Shown piece by piece: positions 41,216 through 50,074 of a DNA stretch of 64,000 nucleotides. The stretch is from NCBI GenBank assembly GCA_026392845.1, contig JAPLBJ010000017.1, positions 50,880 through 114,879 of the forward strand, given 5' to 3'. A program made the position numbers and the translations under genes. Source of the stretch: Actinomycetota bacterium (GTDB lineage: Bacteria; Actinomycetota; Actinomycetes; Nanopelagicales; Nanopelagicaceae). Every line of letters starts with the position of its first letter. Within the stretch, counting starts at the first letter, position 1. The notes under the pieces were generated by a model, which was not told the origin of the DNA, searched no databases, and was given only the letters and a program-made list of their open reading frames with translations.

Positions 41216-42346
41216 GTGCGAATAGTAAAGATTGAGCCGATTCCAGTCGCATACCCAGAACCCAACGACTTCAATGCGGAGCGATACCTCTGCCTTGTAA
41301 AGATCACAACCGATGATGGCATTGTCGGTTGGGGCGAATCTATTACTCAATTCAAAGAAGCCAATGCTGCGACAGCTGCGCTAATCAATGGACTAGCTGA
41401 ATTTGTTATCGGTAAAGATCCATTAGATAACGGTGCAATCTGGCGCGCAATCAAAGAGCGTTACTGGTGGTACGGATACCGCGGCGGCCTTGCTGCATAC
41501 GCGCTATCTGCAATAGATATTGCACTCTGGGATATAAAAGGAAAAGCTCTTAACACAAGTTTGCTCCAATTACTTGGTGGCGCAGTGCATGAAAAACTTC
41601 CTGTCATTGCTTCAGGGCACGCGCACGATGAATCAATTCCGAAGATGGCTGATCAAGCACAAGAGTGGCTCAGTACAGGTATGCAAGGAATGAAAGTTGG
41701 ATTTGGCAAAAGAGGAAATGCTCACCTTGGTTACGAGCATGATCGTGATGTTGAGTATGTAAAGCAGATGCGAAATGCAATCGGCCCAGACAAAATGCTC
41801 ATGATTGATATGGGATATGCAATCAAATGGGATGTTGCAACTGCGGTAAAGCGTGTTCAAGCATTTGATGAATACAACATTGATTGGATTGAAGAGCCAC
41901 TAGGTGCTTGGGATCCAGAGGGTTATCGCACGCTTCGTGACAAAACAAAATGTTTAATTGCATACGGTGAGCGTGAATGGAATGTTGATGGATTTGATCA
42001 AATCCTTGCAACAGGAACATGCGATGTATTTGGAATCGATCCAGGCCGTGCTGAAGGTGTAACAGGTTTCGTAAAAGCAGTTGCGCGCATCGAATCACAT
42101 CGTCGTCAAGCAAATGCACATGCTTGGTCTTCAGCAATTGTTTCTGCCGCTAGCTTGGCAGTGAGCTTTAGTTCATTGGCTTTCAAACTCTTTGAATTCA
42201 AGCCATTGCGTAACCCAATGCAGCACGAGCTTGTTTCAGAGCCTTTTGAGCAAAAAGATGGCTGGATTTATCCACCATCAGATAAGCCAGGATTAGGCAT
42301 TGAAATAAATGAAGATGTTGTAAATCGCTACCGTCAAAATTTCTAA
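41216..42346 (+). CDS. Mandelate racemase/muconate lactonizing (enolase superfamily) enzyme 2, GTG start
   Basis: AYALSAIDIALWDIKGKALNTSLLQLLGG, MLMIDMGYAI, IDWIEEPLGAWD, ANAHAWSSA. Confidence 0.88.
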   Translation: MRIVKIEPIPVAYPEPNDFNAERYLCLVKITTDDGIVGWGESITQFKEANAATAALINGLAEFVIGKDPLDNGAIWRAIKERYWWYGYRGGLAAYALSAIDIALWDIKGKALNTSLLQLLGGAVHEKLPVIASGHAHDESIPKMADQAQEWLSTGMQGMKVGFGKRGNAHLGYEHDRDVEYVKQMRNAIGPDKMLMIDMGYAIKWDVATAVKRVQAFDEYNIDWIEEPLGAWDPEGYRTLRDKTKCLIAYGEREWNVDGFDQILATGTCDVFGIDPGRAEGVTGFVKAVARIESHRRQANAHAWSSAIVSAASLAVSFSSLAFKLFEFKPLRNPMQHELVSEPFEQKDGWIYPPSDKPGLGIEINEDVVNRYRQNF

Positions 42347-42347
42347 G

Positions 42348-43451
42348 TTATTTTCTGTGCGGTGCTGATTTTCTAATTGCTGGGCGCTTTCCATCAAAGC
42401 GAATAGGTAGCCCTGGAATCTTGCCAATGACACTTTCGTTATCTGGATAATCGAGCAACATATTCATCGCTTGTGCTTGTGGGTCGCTAAATAGCGCCTC
42501 TGGTGGCAGAACTACATCGGCAGGTACTCCAGATGAAGCCAATAGTTGTGTCCACTCCGCTGCATCTTTAGAGATAAGTGCACTATTGATTTCGATTTTG
42601 AGTGCGTGAGAATGTGCAACGCGATCCACATTATGAATATAGTCAGGGTCAGTTATTAGTTCTGGGCGACCAATAAGTGTTGCAAGTTTTGCAAAAATAC
42701 TGTCGTTACCGACTCCAATGCAAAGAATTCCATCTCGCGCTTGAAATATTCCATAGGGTGAAAATGTTGGATGTCCACTTCCTGAGCGCACGGAAGGATT
42801 TCCTGAAATCTTCTCTGCTGCTAAGTGATAACTCACCCACATCACACCTGTTTCATACAATGATGTTTCAACTAGTGTGCCAAGACCAGTTTTATTTCTT
42901 TTTACAATTGCTGCAAGTATTCCCATTGCAAGCCATGTGCCAGATCCAATATCTAAGACAGATACTCCGGTGCGAACAGGTTCGCCATCGGCTTCACCAG
43001 TTACATGCATAACGCCAGTGCGCGCTTGAACAGTTGCATCATAACCAGGCCACGACTGACTTGGCCCTTGGGAACCATAGGAGGAAAGATTTCCAATAAT
43101 AAGTTTAGGAAATTTCTTCCGTAAGTCTTCGTGCACAAGCCCTAATGACTTCAAACGTTCAGGGAGAAAGTTTGTAAGAAATACATCGGCGCCTTCAAGT
43201 AATTTTGAAAGTTTCTCTTTCCCAGAATCACTCTTCAGATTAATTGTTTCTACTTCTTTATTTCTATTTACAATATGAAAATATGCAGAACGGTCACCTT
43301 CTAGTGGCGCCATGGAACGCGATGGATCACCTGCGGGAGTCTCAATTTTGATAACATCGGCACCAAGGTCAGCCAGAATTGCTCCACCGTAAGGGCCAGC
43401 AATATTTGAGGTCGCATCGATGACTTTGATGCCTTCTAGTGGCAAGTTCAT
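42348..43451 (-). CDS. CaiB/BaiF (class III) CoA-transferase
   Basis: GIKVIDATSNIAGPYGGAILADLGADVIKIETPAGDPSR. Confidence 0.93.
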   Translation of the reverse strand: MNLPLEGIKVIDATSNIAGPYGGAILADLGADVIKIETPAGDPSRSMAPLEGDRSAYFHIVNRNKEVETINLKSDSGKEKLSKLLEGADVFLTNFLPERLKSLGLVHEDLRKKFPKLIIGNLSSYGSQGPSQSWPGYDATVQARTGVMHVTGEADGEPVRTGVSVLDIGSGTWLAMGILAAIVKRNKTGLGTLVETSLYETGVMWVSYHLAAEKISGNPSVRSGSGHPTFSPYGIFQARDGILCIGVGNDSIFAKLATLIGRPELITDPDYIHNVDRVAHSHALKIEINSALISKDAAEWTQLLASSGVPADVVLPPEALFSDPQAQAMNMLLDYPDNESVIGKIPGLPIRFDGKRPAIRKSAPHRK

Positions 43452-43513
43452 CTCAAAGTGACCAATCTTTCATAGCTCATTATTGACTTAGAGCCCTTCA
43501 TTTCAATACTCTA

Positions 43514-43525
43514 GCAAAGGTTTCC
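43514..43525. promoter_or_regulatory. Degenerate LacI-type operator-like GCAAAGGTTTCC
   Basis: Shares GTTTCCAG with the site at 31065; downstream of TTGACT (43483-43488) / TACTCT. Confidence 0.4.
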
Positions 43526-43559
43526 AGTAGTACTTTTCTAAGTATTTGAAAGAGATGCC

Positions 43560-44570
43560 ATGACTGCAATGCGAGTCCGACAGGCCATTGTTGCCGCGCT
43601 AGCTGATGAGATGCGCGCTGATGAAAATGTAATTTTCTTTGGTGAAGATGTTGCCGAAGCAGAAGGTCCTTTCAAAACATCTGAGGGAATTCTAGAAGAG
43701 TTCGGACCAGTACGTGTTCGCGATACACCAATTTCAGAGATGGGATTTACTGGCGCAGCTGTTGGTGCAGCAATGATGGGATTGAAACCTGTTGTTGAAA
43801 TTATGTTTATTGAATTCCTTGGCGTTGCACTTGATCAAGTTGTAACTGAAGGCGCAAAAATGCGTTACTTGAGTAATGGCACCCTTTCGGTACCAATGAC
43901 AATTCGTGCATCAGTTGGCTCCGGTCTTGGTTTTGGATGTCAACACTCACAGACACTTGAACATTGGTTTGCATCAACACCAGGTCTTAAAGTACTTATG
44001 CCAAGTGATGCGCAATCTGCATACAGTCTTTTGCGTGCAGCAATTCAAGATCCAGATCCTGTAATTGTTTTAGAACCACGAATTCTTTATGCAGAACGTG
44101 GCGAAGTAGATACTTCAAAAGTTACAAAAATTGGAAAAGCATCAATGCGTGCAACTGGTAGCGACATAACAATTGTCGCACTTGGCCATATGGTCAATAT
44201 TGCAGAGGCTGCAATCAAAGCAGCAGGAGTATCGGCCGACCTTGTTGATTTGCAAACAATAATTCCTTGGGATCGTGAGACCGTTCTTGCATCAGTGAAG
44301 AAAACAGGTCGACTTATTGTTGTAGAAGAAGCACCACAGAGCGGCGGTTGGGGTTCTGAAATTGTTGCAACAGTTACTGCGCAACTATTTTCTTCCCTCA
44401 AATCTGCGCCATTTAGAATTACAACACCGGATGTACCCGTGCCATTCAATGGTGGACTCGAAGCTCGGTTTGCACCAACGAGTGATGATGTAGCTCGTCA
44501 AATAAAGCATGCACTTTCTCAAAGCGGAGCACCACAACCATGGTGGGTTGCTGAGGGGGTGGCGAAATGA
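43560..44570 (+). CDS. 2-oxoacid/acetoin dehydrogenase E1 beta subunit
   Basis: VIFFGEDVAEAEGPFKTSEGILEEFGPVRVRDTPISEMGFTGAAVGAAMMG. Confidence 0.93.
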   Translation: MTAMRVRQAIVAALADEMRADENVIFFGEDVAEAEGPFKTSEGILEEFGPVRVRDTPISEMGFTGAAVGAAMMGLKPVVEIMFIEFLGVALDQVVTEGAKMRYLSNGTLSVPMTIRASVGSGLGFGCQHSQTLEHWFASTPGLKVLMPSDAQSAYSLLRAAIQDPDPVIVLEPRILYAERGEVDTSKVTKIGKASMRATGSDITIVALGHMVNIAEAAIKAAGVSADLVDLQTIIPWDRETVLASVKKTGRLIVVEEAPQSGGWGSEIVATVTAQLFSSLKSAPFRITTPDVPVPFNGGLEARFAPTSDDVARQIKHALSQSGAPQPWWVAEGVAK

Positions 44571-45565
44571 CTACATCATTAGAACGCCGCAACGCGCTAT
44601 ACGACAATGATCTTGCATGTTATGAGCGCATGGTTGAAATACGTGAATTCGAGAAAATTACTAATGCACTTTTCGCTGCGGGTTCAATTCGTGGAACAAC
44701 GCATTTAGCTGTTGGTCAAGAAGCACTCGCATTAGGTATGGCCACAACTTTGAAACCAACGGATGTGATTGCTGGTACGTATAGAAGCCACGCACTTGCA
44801 TTAGCTTTTGGTCTAACACCACATTCTGTTCTCGGTGAGATTATGGGCAAAGCAACTGGATGTTGTGGTGGTGTTGGTGGATCAATGCATATGTGCGACA
44901 CATCAGTTGGTGTGCTACCTACTTCTGCAATCATCGGCGGAGGAATGCCGATTGCAGCAGGAGCAGCTCTTGCATTTCAAGTTCAAAAGTCAAAAAATAT
45001 TGGTGTAGCACTCTTTGGTGATGGTGCAACAAATATCGGTGCATTCCATGAATCACTGAACTTGGCAGCAATATGGAAACTCCCAGTTGTTTTCGTGTGC
45101 GATAACAATGTCTACGGCGAATACAGCCGTATCAATACGACAACTCCAATTGATGATTTACATATACGTGCCGAGAGTTACGCAATGCCACACATGGCAA
45201 TCGATGGCATGGATATTCATGCAGTCCGTAAAGGAATAGGCGAAGCAGTTGACCGTGCTCGCAGTGGTGGTGGACCAACACTTGTAGAAGCAAAAACATA
45301 TCGATTCTCTGGACACTCACGCGCAGACCAAGCTCTATATCGCCCTGAAGGCGAATTAGAGAAGTGGCAAAAGCGTGATCCGCTTCTAGTAACTGAACAA
45401 GATTTAATTGCACGCAAATTAATTACACAGGATCAAATTGATCAAATAAAATCAACAAAGGAAGCTGATTTAGGCGCTCTTGCTACGAAGGTTGAATCAG
45501 ATCCAGAGCCAGAATTATCAGCGATGTTTAGCAATATTTGGACACCAGCGAAGGCAGGCAAATAA
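44567..45565 (+). CDS. 2-oxoacid/acetoin dehydrogenase E1 alpha subunit
   Basis: ThDP motif ALFGDGATNIGAFHESLNLAAIWKLPVVFVCDNN; GSMHMCD. Confidence 0.94.
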   Translation: MTTSLERRNALYDNDLACYERMVEIREFEKITNALFAAGSIRGTTHLAVGQEALALGMATTLKPTDVIAGTYRSHALALAFGLTPHSVLGEIMGKATGCCGGVGGSMHMCDTSVGVLPTSAIIGGGMPIAAGAALAFQVQKSKNIGVALFGDGATNIGAFHESLNLAAIWKLPVVFVCDNNVYGEYSRINTTTPIDDLHIRAESYAMPHMAIDGMDIHAVRKGIGEAVDRARSGGGPTLVEAKTYRFSGHSRADQALYRPEGELEKWQKRDPLLVTEQDLIARKLITQDQIDQIKSTKEADLGALATKVESDPEPELSAMFSNIWTPAKAGK

Positions 45566-45804
45566 TGAAGATAACAATCAAGATGCCTCGCGTTGGCGAA
45601 ACTGTTGATGAGGTTTATTTAGTTGCTTGGAATAAAGCAGTTGGTGATGTTATTGCTGTTGGTGATGATCTCATGGAAGTTGAAACAGATAAAGCAACTG
45701 TTCAAGTTCCATCACCTGTTGCTGGCACACTTCTTGAAATATTCTTCAAAGATGGAGATGAAATCAAAACAGGTGATGCAATTGCTGTTTGTGAAAGCAA
45801 CTAA
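45565..45804 (+). CDS. Free-standing lipoyl-domain protein (79 aa)
   Basis: MKITIKMPRVGETVDEVYLVAWNKAVGD...MEVETDKATVQVPSPVAGTL; TAATG coupling to E1 alpha; stop follows the lipoyl domain. Confidence 0.92.
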   Translation: MKITIKMPRVGETVDEVYLVAWNKAVGDVIAVGDDLMEVETDKATVQVPSPVAGTLLEIFFKDGDEIKTGDAIAVCESN

Positions 45805-46676
45805 AGCGTAAATCCTGCAGCAACTCCACGGCTCATCACAACCTGGGCCATTCGAATAGATGCTGCATCCACCATTACTTGATCTCGCACAATCACGCCT
45901 TGGCCTTCATAATCTTTGAGTAGAGCAATAGCGCTTTTGAATTCTTCAATGGTGGGTGTAAATACTTTATGACAAAGTTCAATTTGGCTTGGGTGAATCA
46001 ACCATTTACCATCAAATCCCATGCCATAAATTGCTAGCGCACTTCTCTCAAATGTTTCAGGATTCTTGTAATCAACAGTTGGGCCATCGAGTGCTTGAAT
46101 TCCATTGGCGCGAGCAGCAATCAAGATTTGCGCCAATGCATGATTAATCATTACTTGTGTTGATTCGTTGATATGAAGAGTTGGTGCACCAACATCGGCA
46201 AGAAAATCAAGTGGGCCAAATGAAAGAGAAATGACTCGGGGGTGAGCGGCAATGTTATTAACGTTTTGAAGACCTTGCGCAGTTTCAATTTGCGCATCGA
46301 TTGCAATACTTCCAACTGCAATCCCAACGGCCTTTTCGACGGATGCGAGCTCACCATCAATCCAGTCGCAATCATCAAGACTGTTTATCTTTGGAAAGAT
46401 AATGGAATCAATTTCGCGGGCAAGGCCACCAGATAGAAGTGCTAAATCATCGCCAATATAAGAGGTATTGCGAGCATTGACCCGCACGCTAATAAATGGA
46501 GATGAAAAGGCATCTCTCTTCACGCTCTGAGCAAGGAGGTTTCGGGCAGCTGCCTTTGATTGGGGTGCGACGGAATCTTCTAAATCGAAAAAGAGCGAAT
46601 CAACAACGAGGGATTGTGCCTTGGCGATCATCGCCTCTTTATCCCCGGGCACAGAAAGGAGTGAGCGTCGCAGCAT
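45801..46676 (-). CDS. HpcH/HpaI (CitE-like) CoA-ester lyase / aldolase
   Basis: RRSLLSVPGDKEAMIAKAQSLVVDSLFFDLEDSVAPQSKAAAR. Confidence 0.88.
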   Translation of the reverse strand: MLRRSLLSVPGDKEAMIAKAQSLVVDSLFFDLEDSVAPQSKAAARNLLAQSVKRDAFSSPFISVRVNARNTSYIGDDLALLSGGLAREIDSIIFPKINSLDDCDWIDGELASVEKAVGIAVGSIAIDAQIETAQGLQNVNNIAAHPRVISLSFGPLDFLADVGAPTLHINESTQVMINHALAQILIAARANGIQALDGPTVDYKNPETFERSALAIYGMGFDGKWLIHPSQIELCHKVFTPTIEEFKSAIALLKDYEGQGVIVRDQVMVDAASIRMAQVVMSRGVAAGFTL

Positions 46677-46828
46677 CGTTATTCCTTCCTATTGTGTGAC
46701 AAATAATTGACCTGAGATTGCAACCCTAGTACCCAATAAGAGGTATATAAAGGCGGTGAAGCCGGCAGCCAGTTTCATATACTGAGAATCTCGATTCTTA
46801 TCGTTATCAAATATTTATCAAGAACCTA

Positions 46829-46881
46829 TTGACGCTTGAATCCTATAGGGCTATTTTTACCATTAATTGAAACCATTCAAT
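46829..46881 (+). promoter_or_regulatory. Promoter (TTGACG, 17 bp, TATTTT) with downstream operator ATTGAAACCATTCAAT
   Basis: -35 46829-46834, -10 46852-46857, operator 46866-46881. Confidence 0.7.
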
Positions 46882-46922
46882 CGCGGGTGGTTCTTTTACT
46901 CATCGAAGCAAAAGGAGCAGGG

Positions 46923-48227
46923 ATGAAGATCGTTAGAAATAGTCGCTTAGCTAAAGCGCTGATGTTGGGGTTGCCTGCGGTTCTCGCATCCGCAATGCTC
47001 GCAGCACCAGCACAAGCAGCAACAGAAATTACATTCCAAACTTGGAACTCACAAGTTTCACAAGATCAGTGGAATGCAATGACAGCTGCATTTATGAAGG
47101 CAAACCCAGATATCACAGTCAAGGTTAACTATGTACCTGGTGGTGTTGAGGGTGACGCACTCGTGAAGTCACAACTCGCTTCAGGAACAATGGCAGATGT
47201 TTTCTCATACAACGTCGGTGCGCTTATGCAAGCAATTGACCCAGTAAGAAATCTTGTCAATCTTAAGGGTGAGCCATGGGTGAGTTCTGTGAACTCAGGC
47301 TTTATCCCATCTGCAACAGGTGCTGATGGCGGATTTTACGCTGCACCATTTGGAACAGCTATGGGTGGCGGAATTCTTTACAACAAGCGAATTTACGCAA
47401 AGCTTGGTTTGCAAATTCCTTTGACATGGAAAGAATTCATGGCAAATAATGCAAAGATCAAGAAGGCTGGAATCACTCCAGTTATCTCTTCATGGAAAGA
47501 TTCATGGACAGCACAACTCTTCGTACTCGGTGATCACTTCAACGTAGCGGCTGCAATGCCAGGATTTGAAGATAAGTTCACTGCAAACAAGATTGTTCTT
47601 GCAAAGAATCCATCAACTCTTGCTGGTTTCCAGCACCTTGAAGAAGTCAGAAAAGCTGGCTACTACAACAAGGATGTTGCATCAACAACATTTGCTAAGG
47701 CACTTGAGTACCTAGCACTCGGTAAGGGTGCTCACTACCCAATGCTTTCTGCAGGCATCGACACAATCGTTGCTAACTTCCCAACAAAGGCTGCAGATAT
47801 TGGTTTTATGGCACAACCAGGAACTAATGCAAAGAGCAATGGCGCAACAGTATGGATGCCAGCTGGTGTCTACATTGCAAAGACAACAAAGAATCTAGAA
47901 GCTGCTAAGAAGTTTGTTGCTTGGACAGTTTCAAAGGAATCATTCGTGGTTCAAAATAAGGTTGTACCTCCATCAGGTCCATACTTTATTAAGGGTGCAC
48001 CAGTTTCAGGTAACTTGACTGCTGTATTCACAGACTTGTACAACTATATGCAAGGTAAGGGAACAAGCTATCCAGCTCTCGAGTTCCTTACACCTGTAAA
48101 GGGTCCAAACCTTTCACAGATTTGCGTGGAAATTGGTTCAGGCCAGAAGAATGCACTTCAGGGTGCGCAGTCATACCAGAAGGATCTACAAAAGCAGTCA
48201 CAACAGCTTGGTCTTGCTGGCTGGTAA
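46923..48227 (+). CDS. Sugar ABC transporter substrate-binding protein (family 1)
   Basis: Signal peptide from MKIVRNSRLAKALMLGLPAVLASAMLAAPAQA; ITFQTWNSQVSQDQW; the track start at 46836 overlaps the promoter. Confidence 0.92.
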   Translation: MKIVRNSRLAKALMLGLPAVLASAMLAAPAQAATEITFQTWNSQVSQDQWNAMTAAFMKANPDITVKVNYVPGGVEGDALVKSQLASGTMADVFSYNVGALMQAIDPVRNLVNLKGEPWVSSVNSGFIPSATGADGGFYAAPFGTAMGGGILYNKRIYAKLGLQIPLTWKEFMANNAKIKKAGITPVISSWKDSWTAQLFVLGDHFNVAAAMPGFEDKFTANKIVLAKNPSTLAGFQHLEEVRKAGYYNKDVASTTFAKALEYLALGKGAHYPMLSAGIDTIVANFPTKAADIGFMAQPGTNAKSNGATVWMPAGVYIAKTTKNLEAAKKFVAWTVSKESFVVQNKVVPPSGPYFIKGAPVSGNLTAVFTDLYNYMQGKGTSYPALEFLTPVKGPNLSQICVEIGSGQKNALQGAQSYQKDLQKQSQQLGLAGW

Positions 48228-48243
48228 GTAGTACTTAGTTAGA

Positions 48244-48283
48244 AAAGAGAACCGGCTCGAAGAGATTTGAGCCGGTTCTCTTT
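48244..48283 (+). repeat. 15-bp perfect-stem hairpin between binding protein and permease genes
   Basis: AAAGAGAACCGGCTC-10 nt loop-GAGCCGGTTCTCTTT. Confidence 0.9.
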
Positions 48284-48324
48284 CACTAATTTCATCCACT
48301 TTTATAAAGATTAAGGAAGTAACA

Positions 48325-49215
48325 ATGAAGAAAAAGAGAATAAAGAGCCCATACGCGAGCTCTTTGTATTGGCCAGGTGGAGTTATTTACATGGTTCTCT
48401 TTTTTATTCCAACAGTTCTCTCATTATTCTTCAGCCTCACACGGTGGACCCTTCAAGATTGGGAATTCATTGGATTTGAAAACTTCACTCTTTATTTTTC
48501 TGAAGAGAACTTACGAATCGGATTTAGAAATACAATAATTTATGCAGTTCTAACCAGTGGACTCAAAGTTATTTTTGCACTCTATCTAGCAAGTTACTTA
48601 TCATCAAAACTTCGCTCAACGGGCTTTATTCGCTCAGTTCTATTCTTCCCAACACTTGTTAGCACAATCGGTGTTGGTATCACTTTCTCAGTTCTCATGA
48701 ACCCATACGAAGGCGTTATCAATGCAGTGCTTAAGTCTGTGGCTGGCTTTTTCGGCAAAACAACTGATGGTCCTGGCTGGCTTATTGACCCAAATCTTTT
48801 ACCAATTGTCTCAATTGCCTTAGTTGATGTGTGGAAAGGTGTTGGTATTGCAACACTTATTTATATTGCCGGAATGGCTGCGATTCCTCGAGATTATTAC
48901 GAAGCATCCTCAATAGATGGCGCAAGCACGCGTCAACAGTTTTATCAGGTAACCATTCCACTCGTACGACCTGCAATGTTTTCGGTCATCATTCTTTCAT
49001 TCGTCGGAGGCCTTCGATCATTCGACTTGATTTGGGCAATGACTGGTGGAGGCCCTGGCTTTATTTCTGATGTGCTTGCCTCTATCAATTACAAGCAATA
49101 CACATCAGGGTATTACGGACTTTCAACAGCTGGAAACGTAATCCTCTTTGTTCTCGTTTCAATTCTGGTATTCCCACTCTCTAGATACCTCAATAAGAAA
49201 GAGGTGGTGATGTGA
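48325..49215 (+). CDS. Carbohydrate ABC transporter permease 1 (MalF type)
   Basis: EASSIDGASTRQQFYQVTIPLVRPA EAA-type motif. Confidence 0.93.
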   Translation: MKKKRIKSPYASSLYWPGGVIYMVLFFIPTVLSLFFSLTRWTLQDWEFIGFENFTLYFSEENLRIGFRNTIIYAVLTSGLKVIFALYLASYLSSKLRSTGFIRSVLFFPTLVSTIGVGITFSVLMNPYEGVINAVLKSVAGFFGKTTDGPGWLIDPNLLPIVSIALVDVWKGVGIATLIYIAGMAAIPRDYYEASSIDGASTRQQFYQVTIPLVRPAMFSVIILSFVGGLRSFDLIWAMTGGGPGFISDVLASINYKQYTSGYYGLSTAGNVILFVLVSILVFPLSRYLNKKEVVM

Positions 49216-50072
49216 TGTTCACACGTGATAAAGGGTTGAAATCAAAGACTAAATATCGCAGTATTTGGGCAGATATCATCGGCGTAGTAGTGACAATTAT
49301 TGTCTTTATCTTGCCCTTTTATTTCCTCGTAGTAAATGCAGCAAAGAGTCAAGAAGAATCCTTCCGTCTCAACATGTCTCCTCCTGAGAAATGGCTTTTA
49401 TTTCAAAACATTGCAAAAGTAGTCTCTGATTACGATTGGCATGTTCTCAATGCGACAAAAAACTCATTGATCTTGACTTTGTTATCTGTCTTCTTTTTGA
49501 TTATTATCAGTGGGATGACCGGCTTTGTCATGCATCGCAAGCGCAACAAAGCAAGCGCTATAGCTAATTTCTTAGTACTTACAGCTCTCGTTATTCCACC
49601 CGCAATTGTTCCAACAATTTGGGTATTACAACGCATTCACCTCTACAAGACTTTGGCTGGGATGATTGCAATTGAAGTTGCTTACGGTTTGGCCTTTGCC
49701 ATTCTCATTTTCCGAAACTTTATTGGCACAATTCCTAAAGAAATCGATGAAGCTGCAATTGTTGATGGCTGCACAGGTTGGAATCTCTATTTCCGAATTA
49801 TCTTCCCACTTCTAAAACCTGTCTCAATCACGATCGGAATCATCTCAACAGCAGCAGTATTCAATGACTTTACGAACCCGCTCTACTACCTACCTGGTGA
49901 TGAAAACGCGACACTGCAGCAGACTTTGTTTGCCTATGTAAGCCGCTATTCAACACAGTACAACTTATTGTTCGCAGACATTCTCTACATCACCGCATTT
50001 CCATTGCTGGCATTCATTTTCTTCAACAAGAGAATTGTTTCCGGTATGACCGCAGGATCTATCAAAGGATAA
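49215..50072 (+). CDS. Carbohydrate ABC transporter permease 2 (MalG type)
   Basis: EIDEAAIVDGCTGWNLYFRIIFPLLKPV EAA motif. Confidence 0.93.
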   Translation: MFTRDKGLKSKTKYRSIWADIIGVVVTIIVFILPFYFLVVNAAKSQEESFRLNMSPPEKWLLFQNIAKVVSDYDWHVLNATKNSLILTLLSVFFLIIISGMTGFVMHRKRNKASAIANFLVLTALVIPPAIVPTIWVLQRIHLYKTLAGMIAIEVAYGLAFAILIFRNFIGTIPKEIDEAAIVDGCTGWNLYFRIIFPLLKPVSITIGIISTAAVFNDFTNPLYYLPGDENATLQQTLFAYVSRYSTQYNLLFADILYITAFPLLAFIFFNKRIVSGMTAGSIKG

Positions 50073-50074
50073 TC

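Noticed and set aside
46785-46798. Palindrome AGAATCTCGATTCT in the 46.7 kb intergenic region
   Set aside because: Does not match either LacI operator set; short enough to be chance, kept only as a note.
46836-46922. Upstream extension of the binding-protein ORF from a TTG codon
   Set aside because: Runs through the -10 and operator; the internal ATG at 46923 gives a normal signal peptide.
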